A stretch of DNA of 5,912 nt from Aminivibrio sp. (lineage in GTDB: Bacteria > Synergistota > Synergistia > Synergistales > Aminobacteriaceae). The notes under the pieces are model-generated. The model was not told where the DNA came from. It ran no database searches and saw only the letters and a program-made list of their open reading frames with translations. The DNA lies in the NCBI GenBank assembly GCA_018057035.1, contig JAGPEN010000021.1, positions 1 to 5,912 on the forward strand, written 5' to 3'. Of this stretch, positions 1 through 5,912 are shown one piece after another. Each line of letters starts with the position of its first letter. Within the stretch, counting starts at the first letter, position 1. The position numbers were made by a program, and so were the translations under genes.

Positions 1-602
1 GCGACGCCGAGAGAAAGAAGGTCCCCCGCGGCCTGGTGCGTCCTGGGCGTGGTGCAGGAGAACGCGAAGCTGCCGCAGTCGGTGACAATGGCGGTGTACA
101 GGGCCTCCGCAGCTTCCAGGGGAATGGGGATACCCCAGCTCCGGAGGAGCATCCAGCACATTTCCCCTACGGACGACGATGCGGGGTCCACCCATACAAG
201 AGTCCCGAAACCTTCGTTGTCGTGATGATGATCGATGTTCACAAGAGAAACGCCGTCGGGCAGACTGGAAAGGCCGGCCACCGAACGGGCTGCCGTTGAT
301 GTGTCCAGGGCCACGACCACGGTGTCCCGGTCGGGGGACAGGGAGCCGAGCGGGACACCGGGAAGGAAACTGCCAGTCCCTGCAAGAAACATGTAGCTCT
401 CCGGCACCGGATCCGGACCTCCCCAGACGACATCCTTGCCAAGCGAGCGGCCGGAGGACCACAGGGCGCTCCCGCATCCGAGGGTGTCGCCGTCGGGCTT
501 TGTGTGGGAAAGCAGAATCCAGCGGGAGGCACCGGCAAGAAGGCGAATGATCCTTGAAGCCTCTTCACACAGAGAAAGGGAAGCAATTCCTTCCATGGTC
601 AT
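1..602 (-). CDS. nrnA: DHH-family phosphoesterase, NrnA-type nanoRNase/pAp phosphatase (5' part only, runs off window)
   Basis: Translating the minus strand from 602 gives an uninterrupted 200 codons to the window edge, so the C-terminal DHHA1 substrate-binding half is missing. DHH-domain metal-site motifs appear in order: SHTKPDGDTLG (residues 32-42), an Asp in VALDTST (D100), the signature NIDHHHDNEGFG (122-133) and TDCGSF (174-179). In characterised relatives these residues bind two Mn2+ and the enzyme degrades 2-5 nt RNA and dephosphorylates 3'-phosphoadenosine 5'-phosphate in the cytoplasm. The family norm in the last motif is TDTGSF; here Thr is Cys. The ATG at 602 overlaps the rbfA stop (ATGA). 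A second in-frame ATG at 596 sits six bases after a GGGGA run and may be the real start. Co-location with rbfA is common. Family assignment is secure; exact substrate is inferred. Confidence 0.93.
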   Translation of the reverse strand, partial: MTMEGIASLSLCEEASRIIRLLAGASRWILLSHTKPDGDTLGCGSALWSSGRSLGKDVVWGGPDPVPESYMFLAGTGSFLPGVPLGSLSPDRDTVVVALDTSTAARSVAGLSSLPDGVSLVNIDHHHDNEGFGTLVWVDPASSSVGEMCWMLLRSWGIPIPLEAAEALYTAIVTDCGSFAFSCTTPRTHQAAGDLLSLGV

Positions 603-1000
603 TCCCCGCTTTCCGGGTATTCCTCTTCGTCGTCGTCCGTTTCATCCGGATCATCCCGATCGTCGGCTTTCAGCGAGTCCAGCAGGCGGTCCATCACCCT
701 GCCGTACTCCTCGCTGATGTCCTCATGAAAGGAAAGGGCCGGGATCTGCCTCAGGCTGAGCTGCCTGCCCAGCATGGTCCGCAGAGCCCCCGCTGCGGAG
801 TCCAGGGATTTCTTTACATCCCCCCGGATGGAGGGGTCCACCGTGGTGAAATAGACCCTGGCAGTTTCCAGGTCACGGGAACAGTCCACTTCAGTAATAA
901 CGGCAAGCTTTGCCGTTTCATTCTTCACCCGCAGTTCCAAAAGAAGGGAAATTTCCCTCTGCATCTGCTTGTTGATTCTTTGCATCCGAAAGCTCGTCAT
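599..1000 (-). CDS. rbfA: 30S ribosome-binding factor A (RbfA)
   Basis: This encodes 133 residues with the RbfA KH-like fold signature. It opens with FRMQRINKQMQREIS (residues 4-18), continues with KLAVITEVDCSRDLETARVYF (31-51), then LRQIPALSFHED (83-94) and EYGRVMDRLLDSL (98-110). RbfA binds the 30S precursor near helix 1 and the 3' end of 16S rRNA, supports late maturation and is important in the cold. A very acidic tail (about residues 113-133, mostly D and E) follows the core; such tails vary between species. The ATG at 1000 is favoured by GAGG at 1010-1013, nine bases upstream. The internal ATG at 985 has no comparable site. The first 83 bases overlap the 3' end of ylxP in another frame, and the stop overlaps the nrnA start, which suggests coupled translation. 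Confidence 0.96.
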   Translation of the reverse strand: MTSFRMQRINKQMQREISLLLELRVKNETAKLAVITEVDCSRDLETARVYFTTVDPSIRGDVKKSLDSAAGALRTMLGRQLSLRQIPALSFHEDISEEYGRVMDRLLDSLKADDRDDPDETDDDEEEYPESGE

Positions 1001-1292
1001 AGCCGGTTACCTCGCGCCAGTGATGAATTATGGAAAACTCCCCGGATTCCTCCTCGCCGCACAGAAAAGAGAAGACCGCTTCCAGCCTTTCTTCCGCCAT
1101 GGCGGCACCCGATGCAACGGCGGAAACTCCGAGAAAGACGTCGGACCTGTTGCCGTCGGGCCCCAGGTCCATGGCAGAAACGTTCCACCGGCCCCGAATC
1201 CGGTCAATGAGGGACTTCGTCACCCTCCGCCTGTCCTTCACGCTTCTGCTTCCAAGGACCACGAGAGAGACAAAGAGCACCCCCGAGAACAA
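918..1292 (-). CDS. ylxP: DUF503 / YlxP-like conserved protein with extended C-terminus
   Basis: The predicted protein has 124 residues. Its first about 95 residues match the DUF503 pattern: a beta strand MFSGVLFVSLVVLG, then SRSVKDRRRVTKSLIDRIR (15-33, corresponding to the family's SLKdKRrvv motif), WNVSAMDLG (36-44), DVFLGVSAVASG (51-62) and a closing strand EFSIIHHWREV (85-95). B. subtilis YlxP occupies the same place between infB and rbfA and is about 92 residues; its role is not well established. The start is taken as TTG at 1292, because the conserved fold begins exactly there and no ATG is nearby; the ribosome site is weak (CGGA). The gap from the infB stop is 16 bases. Residues 98-124 lie beyond the usual family length and are encoded wholly inside the rbfA overlap. 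The frame also stays open upstream to 1508 inside infB, but that part is infB shadow. Confidence 0.85.
   Translation of the reverse strand: MFSGVLFVSLVVLGSRSVKDRRRVTKSLIDRIRGRWNVSAMDLGPDGNRSDVFLGVSAVASGAAMAEERLEAVFSFLCGEEESGEFSIIHHWREVTGYDELSDAKNQQADAEGNFPSFGTAGEE
1010..1013 (-). promoter_or_regulatory. rbfA Shine-Dalgarno site
   Basis: GAGG, continued by T, lies nine bases before the ATG at 1000, inside the ylxP codons for Trp-Arg-Glu-Val. It decides the rbfA start in favour of 1000 over 985, and therefore makes the 83-base overlap with ylxP real. Confidence 0.7.
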
Positions 1293-1308
1293 AGCCGTTT
1301 TTCCGCGG

Positions 1309-3297
1309 TTACGAGAGATGGCGCTTCTCCTCCACGATTTCGTAGGCTTCGAGGATGTCTCCTTCCTCGAAATCCTGGTAGTTGGACAGGCTGATCCCGC
1401 ATTCGTAGCCGGCCGCCACTTCTTTGGCGTCATCCTTGAACCGCCTGAGGTTTGACAGGGAACCGTCCCAGAGGACGATGCCGCCCCGAATGAGCCGGAC
1501 CTTTGCATTCCGTCGGATAATGCCTTCCAGCACGTAGCTTCCCGCGATCTTTCCTGCCTTGGGAACCTTGATGACCTGCCGGATTTCCGCCTGGCCGATG
1601 GTGTTCTCCTTGATGGTGGGCTTGAGCATGCCCTCGAGTGCCGCCTTCACGTCGTCGATGGCGTCGTAGATGATATTGTAAAGCCGTATCTGGACACCCT
1701 CAGCTTCCGCAACTTTTTTCGCGTTGGCGTCAGGACGGACGTTGAAGCCGATGATGACCGCGTTGGAAGCCGAGGCGAGCATCACGTCGGATTCGGCGAT
1801 GCGGCCGACGCCCCGGTGCACAATATTGATGCCCACCTCGTTGGTGGCCATTTTCTCAAGGGATGCCGCGAGGGCTTCGCTGGACCCCTGGACGTCGCAC
1901 TTCAGCAGGAGGTTGAGCTGGGGGATATCCCCTTCCTTGAGCTGGGAATAAAGATCTTCGAGGCTGAGTTTTCTGGGGCCTCCCTGCTGGGCGTTTCGAA
2001 GGTCCTGCTCCCTGGAGTTCAGGGCATCACGGGCTATTCTCTCGTTCTCCACCGAAGTGAAAACCTCACCGGGCTGAGGAACGGTGGTCAGGCCGAGAAT
2101 CTCCACGGGTGTGCTCGGTCCTGCGCAGTCGATCATTTTTCCTTCCGAGTCTATCATGGCCCGGATTTTGCCGCAGGCAGAGTCAAAAAGAAGGATATCG
2201 CCCTTGCAGAGGGTCCCTTCCTGCACCAGGACGGTCGCCACGGGGCCCTTGCCCTTGTCGAGCTTCGCCTCGACGACCACGCCCCGGGGTTTCACAGTGG
2301 GGTCCGCCTTCAGCTCTTCCATCTCCGCAACGAGGAGTATCATCTCGAGAAGCTGGGGCATGCCCTGGCCGCTCTTTGCCGAAACTTCCACCATGATGGT
2401 GTTTCCGCCCCACTCCTCGGGTGCGAGACCGATGTCCGAGAGTTGCTGGCGGACTCGGTCCGGCTTGGCGGCAGGCTTGTCGATCTTGTTGATGGCGACG
2501 ATGATGGGGACCCCAGCCGCCTTCGCGTGGTTAATGGCCTCCCTGGTCTGGGGCATCACGCCGTCGTCCGCCGCCACCACGAGAATGGCGATGTCCGTCG
2601 CCTGGGCTCCCCTGGCCCTCATTGACGTGAACGCCTCGTGTCCCGGGGTGTCGAGGAAGACGATTTCCTTCCCCTCGTGCAGAACGGTGGAAGCTCCTAT
2701 GTGCTGGGTGATTCCGCCGGCTTCCCGGGCGGTGATGTTCGTCTTCCGGATGAAGTCGAGCAGGGTTGTTTTTCCGTGGTCAACGTGCCCCATGACGGTG
2801 ACGATGGGAGGGCGGGGCTCCATATGATCACCATGGAACAGGGCTCTCTTGATGACGGTGCATGTTCCGTCGGCGCCTTCCTGATCGGCCTCGTCCCCAC
2901 ATGCCATGGTGAGCACCACGTTGTAGGCGTCCTGCAGAACCTTCAGGCTTTTTTCGTCCACAGGACTGTCCGCCGGGATCATCAACCCTGCGGAGATAAG
3001 GCACTTCACCGCTTCCGCAGGAGAGATGCCGATGAGCTGGGCAACAGCCTTAACTGTGGATCCTCTTGAAACTTCGAAAGAATCTGTTTTTATCACGCTG
3101 CGCTCCTCTTCCTTTTTCCCAGGCCCTTGGGTACCGGAAACCCCTCCGAGGGATTCCTCCACAAGCTGGGCGATATCGTTGTCAATGGAACTCATGTGGC
3201 TCTTAACGTCAACCCCGAGATCGATCAATATATCGAGCAGCTCCTTATTGCTTTTCCCGAGCAGTTTGGCCAGTTCATACACCCGGATTTTACTCAT
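1309..3297 (-). CDS. infB: Translation initiation factor IF-2
   Basis: This 662-residue protein is the translational GTPase that delivers fMet-tRNA to the 30S subunit and promotes 50S joining. An IF2_N module starts at residue 1 ([20 protein letters not shown]) and a second lies at about 72-130 ([21 protein letters not shown]). The short acidic/basic linker between them makes the protein somewhat smaller than B. subtilis IF2 (716). The G domain carries G1 GHVDHGKT (170-177), G2 GGITQH (194-199), G3 DTPGH (216-220), G4 NKID (270-273) and G5 SAK (306-308). The His of DTPGH, needed for GTP hydrolysis, is present. Domains II, III and IV follow, including the DVQGSSEAL segment (468-476), the [18 protein letters not shown] segment of domain III (494-511) and a C-terminal initiator-tRNA-binding barrel ending [15 protein letters not shown]. 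The start at 3297 is chosen because homology begins there and AAGGGGGAG (3304-3312) lies six bases upstream. It overlaps ylxQ by 8 bases (ATGAGTAA). Confidence 0.98.
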   Translation of the reverse strand: MSKIRVYELAKLLGKSNKELLDILIDLGVDVKSHMSSIDNDIAQLVEESLGGVSGTQGPGKKEEERSVIKTDSFEVSRGSTVKAVAQLIGISPAEAVKCLISAGLMIPADSPVDEKSLKVLQDAYNVVLTMACGDEADQEGADGTCTVIKRALFHGDHMEPRPPIVTVMGHVDHGKTTLLDFIRKTNITAREAGGITQHIGASTVLHEGKEIVFLDTPGHEAFTSMRARGAQATDIAILVVAADDGVMPQTREAINHAKAAGVPIIVAINKIDKPAAKPDRVRQQLSDIGLAPEEWGGNTIMVEVSAKSGQGMPQLLEMILLVAEMEELKADPTVKPRGVVVEAKLDKGKGPVATVLVQEGTLCKGDILLFDSACGKIRAMIDSEGKMIDCAGPSTPVEILGLTTVPQPGEVFTSVENERIARDALNSREQDLRNAQQGGPRKLSLEDLYSQLKEGDIPQLNLLLKCDVQGSSEALAASLEKMATNEVGINIVHRGVGRIAESDVMLASASNAVIIGFNVRPDANAKKVAEAEGVQIRLYNIIYDAIDDVKAALEGMLKPTIKENTIGQAEIRQVIKVPKAGKIAGSYVLEGIIRRNAKVRLIRGGIVLWDGSLSNLRRFKDDAKEVAAGYECGISLSNYQDFEEGDILEAYEIVEEKRHLS

Positions 3298-3628
3298 TAC
3301 TGTCTCCCCCTTCCGCAAGCAGTTGCGAAATAGAACGTGCAAAGCCGCTGCGTAACGGTAAAGCAACAACCTTCACATTTCCTGAACCGATAGCCGCAGA
3401 GAGTTCGCTTCCGGAAATATCCGGCAGAACAGTGATCGTGCTTTTTTCTGCAAACCTCCCATTCTGGAGGGACCGGTAGAAAGACGATTCCCCTTCTCCT
3501 GCGAAAAGCACCATAAGCGATTCTCCCCGGGCCAAGGAAGATTTTACTATATCCTGACCAATTTGCAGGATGTTCGCTCTTCGCGCCATGCCGAAAACCG
3601 AGAGCAGGGCTTCCTTGCGGTTTTTCAC
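3290..3628 (-). CDS. ylxQ: L7Ae/L30e-family small RNA-binding protein YlxQ
   Basis: This encodes 112 residues of the L7Ae/L30e/S12e fold. The recognisable pattern is LLSVFGMARRANILQIGQD (8-26), a central strand SLMVLFAGEGESS, then SELSAAIGSGNVKVVALPLRSGFA near the C-terminus, equivalent to the family's eLg.aiGk...vvai.d.gfa. Bacterial members of this group bind kink-turn-like RNA, and B. subtilis YlxQ sits at the same operon position. The precise RNA partner of this subgroup is not established. The start is GTG at 3628, overlapping the ylxR stop as GTGA. Purine-rich GGAGAAAGGG precedes it, so reinitiation by ribosomes leaving ylxR is likely. The stop overlaps the infB start by 8 bases. Sequence divergence is higher than for its neighbours, as usual for this family. 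Confidence 0.9.
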   Translation of the reverse strand: MKNRKEALLSVFGMARRANILQIGQDIVKSSLARGESLMVLFAGEGESSFYRSLQNGRFAEKSTITVLPDISGSELSAAIGSGNVKVVALPLRSGFARSISQLLAEGGDSNE

Positions 3629-3906
3629 TGCCCTTTTTCTCCGCTTTCAGCTTCGGCAGCCATTTTCAGGAGAGTGTCGTATAACCCGGCGTCCACTTTC
3701 ACCCTGAGGGCTTTTGAAAGGGCATCCCTTTTCCGGGCGCTGAGAATGCATTCTTCCTTGAGGCACACGTAGGCGCCCCTTCCGGGAAGCCTGCCGGAAG
3801 GGTCCACGGAAACCTCTCCCGCAGCGTTGCGGGCAATTCTCAGCATCTCCCTCTTGGGGGATTCCTCCCTGCATCCGACGCAGGTCCTGGGCCGCCGCCG
3901 CATCAT
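3625..3906 (-). CDS. ylxR: YlxR/RnpM-family RNA-binding protein
   Basis: This is a 93-residue basic protein with the YlxR (DUF448) hallmarks: RPRTCVGCREESPKREMLRI near the N-terminus, GEVSVDPSGRLPGRGAYVC in the middle (the GRGAYVC motif is diagnostic) and a C-terminal helix KRDALSKALRVKV. In B. subtilis the orthologue, renamed RnpM, binds RNase P RNA and modulates RNase P activity in vitro; the same role here is inferred. The frame is open upstream to a GTG at 3927 that would overlap nusA by 11 bases. I prefer ATG at 3906 (followed by another at 3903) because AGAGGG at 3913-3918 stands six bases before it. The extra residues before MMRRRP also carry no family pattern. The 3' end overlaps ylxQ by four bases. 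Confidence 0.94.
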   Translation of the reverse strand: MMRRRPRTCVGCREESPKREMLRIARNAAGEVSVDPSGRLPGRGAYVCLKEECILSARKRDALSKALRVKVDAGLYDTLLKMAAEAESGEKGQ

Positions 3907-3912
3907 GGCCGT

Positions 3913-3918
3913 CCCTCT
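3913..3918 (-). promoter_or_regulatory. ylxR Shine-Dalgarno site overlapping the nusA stop
   Basis: AGAGGG begins in the nusA TAG codon and ends six bases before the ATG at 3906. It supports that start over the GTG at 3927, and means ribosomes terminating on nusA stand on the ylxR initiation site. Confidence 0.65.
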
Positions 3919-5020
3919 ATTCGACACCGCTGTCGTCTATGATGTCCTGGAAAATGTCATGGAGCGTCGGCATTCTCTCCGGTTCCAGGGCATTGATGTC
4001 AATCTTCCATCCCGTGAGCCTCGCGGCCAGGCGCACATTCTGCCCGGCCTTGCCGATGGCGAGGGACAGCTGGTCAGGACGTGAAAAGACTGTAACTGCC
4101 TTCTCCTGCTCCAGAATTGGTTCGATCTTGACGATCTTCGCGGGGGAGAGAGAGTTCCTGATATACTGGAGGGGATCGCTGCTCCAGATGATCACGTCCA
4201 CCTTTTCGCCGCACAGTTCCTTGCTGATGGACTTGATCCTGGCCCCGTTGTTCCCCACGCAGGCTCCCACGGGATCCACGTTCATGTCGAGGGTCTGGAC
4301 CGCCACCTTGGCTCTCGCCCCTGCCTCGCGGACGATGTTCTTGATCTCGATGACCCCTTCCTGTATCTCGGGAACCTCGAGTTCAAGAAGCTTTCTCAGC
4401 AGGCCGGGATGGGTGCGGGAAACGACGATCCTGGGTCCCCGCGTTGTCTGGCGCACGTCAAGGAGGTAAAACTTGAGCCTTTCGCCGGGAATGTACTTTT
4501 CATTCACGATGCGCTCTTCCCTGGGGAGAATTGCTTCAGTTCGGTCGTTGAGGCGGATGAGCACCTGGTCGTTCTCCGATTTGAAGACCACGCCGGTAAC
4601 AAGGTCCCCGACCCGGTCCGAGAACTCCTCGAAAATGATCTGCCGCTCGGCGTCCTTCAGCCTCTGGATGATGACCTGCCGGGCCGTCTGGGCCGCAATT
4701 CTGCCGAAATTTTCGGGATTTTTCTCTATGCGGATGAAATCGCCCTCGGTCACGTCCACGAACCCCTGGGCCTGGGCGTCGGCAAGGGAGATTTCCGTAT
4801 CCGGCGACACGACATCCGCCACGATGTGCTTCACTTCACAGATGGAGATATCGCCGTTCTCCGTATCGATATGGACCTCCACCTCCTGGTTCCCGCCCTG
4901 GTATTTTCTATATGCCGAGATAAGGGCCGCCTCCAGGCTGGAAGCGATAACCTCCTGGGACAGTCCCCTCTCTTTCGTGATCTGGGCCAAAGCGCGGACA
5001 AAATCACGCCCAAGCTGCAT
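3917..5020 (-). CDS. nusA: Transcription termination/antitermination factor NusA
   Basis: This 367-residue NusA binds RNA polymerase and nascent RNA to modulate pausing, intrinsic termination and antitermination. Domains in order: an N-terminal RNAP flap-binding domain (about 1-125; RDFVRALAQITKERGLSQEV, ARQVIIQRLKDAER), an S1 domain (about 136-202; VGDLVTGVVF to RIVVSRTHPGLL), KH1 with DPVGACVGNNGARI (GNNG at 256-259) and KH2 with LAIGKAGQNVRLAARLTGWKIDI (GKAG at 323-326). It ends about 20 residues after KH2 in a short acidic tail. The two C-terminal acidic repeats of E. coli NusA (495 residues) are therefore absent, as in B. subtilis (371). The start at 5020 follows AAGGAGGAG (5028-5036) by seven bases, and the rimP stop TAA directly abuts the ATG, so translation is probably coupled. 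NusA may regulate its own operon through the leader terminator at 5562-5593. Confidence 0.98.
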   Translation of the reverse strand: MQLGRDFVRALAQITKERGLSQEVIASSLEAALISAYRKYQGGNQEVEVHIDTENGDISICEVKHIVADVVSPDTEISLADAQAQGFVDVTEGDFIRIEKNPENFGRIAAQTARQVIIQRLKDAERQIIFEEFSDRVGDLVTGVVFKSENDQVLIRLNDRTEAILPREERIVNEKYIPGERLKFYLLDVRQTTRGPRIVVSRTHPGLLRKLLELEVPEIQEGVIEIKNIVREAGARAKVAVQTLDMNVDPVGACVGNNGARIKSISKELCGEKVDVIIWSSDPLQYIRNSLSPAKIVKIEPILEQEKAVTVFSRPDQLSLAIGKAGQNVRLAARLTGWKIDINALEPERMPTLHDIFQDIIDDSGVE

Positions 5021-5536
5021 TTATGAACTCCTCCTTTTATCCTGCTTATCCTGTTCCTCATACACAAGGGTGCCCTTGGTTATCGTTTCAAAGGGGATAT
5101 GGACCGTTTCATCCTCATCCGATCCTCTGCCTGTCTCCACCTGCAGAAGGACCGTCCCGTCCTCCCCCGCTCCCAGGAGGAGACCCGTGAACCGTTTCTG
5201 TCCGCCGATTTCCTGCCTGGTCCTGACCTTGATTTTCTTTCCGGAGAATTTCCGGTAGTCCTCAAGAGAAAAGAGAGGGCGTTCGATCCCCGGGGAACTC
5301 ACCTCCAGGTAAAACTGGCCGCGGACATACTCCTCGTTTTCATCCAGGAAACGGTTCAATGCCCTGGAGACGGTTTCGCAGTCCTTGACCAGGATTCCTC
5401 CGAGAGAATCTATATATATCCTCAGAATAGTCCGACGTTCCTCGTTTCCGAGGGTAATGCCCACGCATTCGTAACCGAGCCCCTCGACTATTTTCCGAAG
5501 GGCGCTGAAATTCTCTTTTCCCCTGTCGTCATCCAT
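5021..5536 (-). CDS. rimP: Ribosome maturation factor RimP
   Basis: This encodes 171 residues with the RimP two-domain pattern. The N-terminal domain runs ALRKIVEGLGYECVGITL (12-29), RTILRIYIDSLGG (35-47), DCETVSRALNRFLDE (52-66) and the diagnostic FYLEVSSPGIERPL (76-89). The SH3-like C-terminal domain includes GKKIKVRT, RFTGLLLGAGEDGTVLL and IPFETITKGTLVYE. RimP assists assembly of the 30S head with S12 and neighbouring proteins. The frame is open to 5701 but nothing before 5542 is RimP-like. ATGs at 5542 and 5536 lie in tandem; AGGGAGAG (5543-5550) is directly against the first and six bases from the second, so 5536 is preferred. It is the first gene of the operon in most relatives and here follows a promoter and leader terminator. 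Its last codons (RRSS) form the nusA ribosome site. Confidence 0.96.
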   Translation of the reverse strand: MDDDRGKENFSALRKIVEGLGYECVGITLGNEERRTILRIYIDSLGGILVKDCETVSRALNRFLDENEEYVRGQFYLEVSSPGIERPLFSLEDYRKFSGKKIKVRTRQEIGGQKRFTGLLLGAGEDGTVLLQVETGRGSDEDETVHIPFETITKGTLVYEEQDKQDKRRSS

Positions 5537-5542
5537 GCCCAT

Positions 5543-5550
5543 CTCTCCCT
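5543..5550 (-). promoter_or_regulatory. rimP Shine-Dalgarno site
   Basis: AGGGAGAG ends six bases before the ATG at 5536 and immediately touches the upstream ATG at 5542. Spacing rules favour 5536, giving a 171-residue RimP. Confidence 0.7.
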
Positions 5551-5561
5551 GCAGGCCTATT

Positions 5562-5593
5562 AAAAAACAAAGAGTGGGGAAACCCACTCTTTG
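5562..5593 (-). terminator. Intrinsic (Rho-independent) terminator in the rimP leader
   Basis: On the minus strand an 11-bp perfect stem (CAAAGAGTGGG, 5593-5583, with CCCACTCTTTG, 5578-5568) closes a TTTC loop and is followed at once by six T residues (5567-5562). On the plus strand no T tract follows, so it acts in the operon direction only. It lies downstream of the predicted promoter (5624-5653) and its T tract ends 25 bases before the rimP ATG. It could close the upstream gene, attenuate the operon, or both. Confidence 0.88.
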
Positions 5594-5623
5594 AAAAGAC
5601 TCTCCGAAGAAACACCACATTGA

Positions 5624-5653
5624 AGTATAGCACATTATTGGGAATAAATACAA
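5624..5653 (-). promoter_or_regulatory. Predicted housekeeping-sigma promoter with extended -10
   Basis: On the minus strand TATACT (5629-5624) is five of six to the TATAAT consensus and is preceded by TG plus one base (TGCTATACT), an extended -10. TTGTAT (5653-5648) gives a four-of-six -35 at 18-base spacing. The segment is A+T-rich compared with the flanking genes and lies just after the stop of the upstream small gene. Transcription would start near 5617, giving a leader of about 80 bases before rimP. Predicted by eye from consensus only. Confidence 0.7.
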
Positions 5654-5664
5654 CGTCCTTTCCG

Positions 5665-5853
5665 TTACAGGCAAAAGTCGGAGATGAACTCCGGCCACCA
5701 TTCGTCCAGGTTCGCCTCGAAATCCATGGGATCGTCAGCAGACAGAAAATCCTCTGCTATCGATTCTTCCACGAGGCCCGGAAGATCGAGGACTCCCATC
5801 CACGCGTGCTCGTCCTCGAATATGTTCCGTTCAAAAACCTTCGCTCCCTGCAT
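5665..5853 (-). CDS. Small very acidic protein of unknown function (62 residues)
   Basis: I do not recognise this protein. It starts MQGAKVFERNIFEDEHAWMG and ends DEWWPEFISDFCL. By count it has 17 Asp/Glu against 2 Lys/Arg, plus three Trp, so its isoelectric point must be very low. There is no signal peptide, membrane segment or Cys/His metal motif; the only Cys is the penultimate residue. Reality as a gene is supported by AAAGGAGG (5864-5871) ten bases before the ATG, a strong ribosome site, and by the way the rimP promoter and terminator begin just after its TAA. It may be the last gene of an upstream transcription unit, since a possible upstream stop codon lies only 30 bases before its ATG. 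Function cannot be inferred from composition alone. Confidence 0.68.
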   Translation of the reverse strand: MQGAKVFERNIFEDEHAWMGVLDLPGLVEESIAEDFLSADDPMDFEANLDEWWPEFISDFCL

Positions 5854-5883
5854 GGAAGGATCCCCTCCTTTCCGGCCGCAGAA

Positions 5884-5912
5884 TTACTCCACCCAGTAGT
5901 TCGGGGCTTCCT
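5884..5912 (-). CDS. Possible C-terminal end of an upstream gene (partial)
   Basis: In one minus-strand frame the window edge reads EAPNYWVE followed by TAA at 5886-5884, 30 bases before the ATG of the small acidic gene and just upstream of its ribosome site. This is the expected arrangement for the end of a co-directional neighbour, but eight residues cannot identify it and the frame choice is inferred. The TAA is in the same frame as the 62-residue gene. Confidence 0.3.

Noticed and set aside
239..586. 115-codon minus-strand open frame overlapping nrnA
   Set aside because: It is a different frame from the one carrying the DHH motifs, and its residues match nothing recognisable.
1293..1508. 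N-terminal extension of YlxP into infB
   Set aside because: Residues there are a frame-shadow of the IF2 C-terminus; DUF503 homology begins at the TTG at 1292.
1816..2625. 269-codon plus-strand open frame opposite infB
   Set aside because: It lies wholly antisense to the conserved GTPase, has no recognisable family pattern and no ribosome site that I can see; long antisense frames are expected opposite G+C-rich coding sequence.
3298..3369. 24-residue N-terminal extension of IF2
   Set aside because: The extra residues overlap ylxQ coding sequence and show no IF2_N pattern; a strong ribosome site sits before the ATG at 3297.
4473..5258. 261-codon plus-strand open frame opposite nusA and rimP
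   Set aside because: Serine/arginine/tryptophan-rich composition typical of an antisense shadow, and it spans the rimP/nusA junction on the other strand.
5410..5421. TATATATATC run resembling a promoter element
   Set aside because: It encodes the conserved RIYID strand of RimP and has no suitably spaced -35 partner that I could find.
5543..5701. Upstream extension of RimP to a 226-residue form
   Set aside because: It would translate through the terminator hairpin and promoter and into the upstream small gene; no RimP homology precedes the start at 5536.

Overview
This is an ordinary bacterial housekeeping segment. It is the minus-strand rimP-nusA-ylxR-ylxQ-infB-ylxP-rbfA-nrnA gene cluster, with a small unassigned gene upstream of it. 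The order matches the classical nusA-infB operon of Bacillus and many other bacteria, followed by the common rbfA-nrnA continuation. Moderate G+C (by eye in the mid-to-high 50s), a short NusA without C-terminal acidic repeats, the presence of YlxR, YlxQ and YlxP, and strong purine-rich Shine-Dalgarno sites suggest a Gram-positive-type or Synergistota-like anaerobe. Synergistota is my preferred guess, but it is inference from overall protein flavour and not proven by anything in the window.

Layout, read in the direction of transcription (high to low coordinates). From 5912 to about 5884 is the possible tail of an upstream gene. From 5853 to 5665 is a 62-residue, very acidic, tryptophan-containing small protein with a strong ribosome site. 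From 5664 to 5537 is a 128-base leader holding an extended -10 promoter and, downstream of it, a textbook intrinsic terminator only about 25 bases before the rimP start codon. Then follow rimP (5536-5021), nusA (5020-3917), ylxR (3906-3625), ylxQ (3628-3290), infB (3297-1309), ylxP/DUF503 (1292-918), rbfA (1000-599) and the first 200 codons of an nrnA-type DHH phosphoesterase (602-1, cut by the window edge). All spacings inside the cluster are 16 bases or less, and four junctions overlap.

The genes serve the transcription-translation interface. NusA controls pausing, termination and antitermination. RimP and RbfA mature the 30S subunit. IF2 places initiator tRNA and joins subunits. YlxR and YlxQ are small RNA-binding proteins, YlxP is a conserved protein of unclear role, and NrnA degrades nanoRNA and pAp.

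I see no mobile element, CRISPR array, tRNA, rRNA or phage feature. The points most worth a second look are the terminator inside the operon leader (candidate attenuation or NusA autoregulation), the 83-base ylxP/rbfA overlap that encodes a 27-residue YlxP tail, and the small acidic gene.
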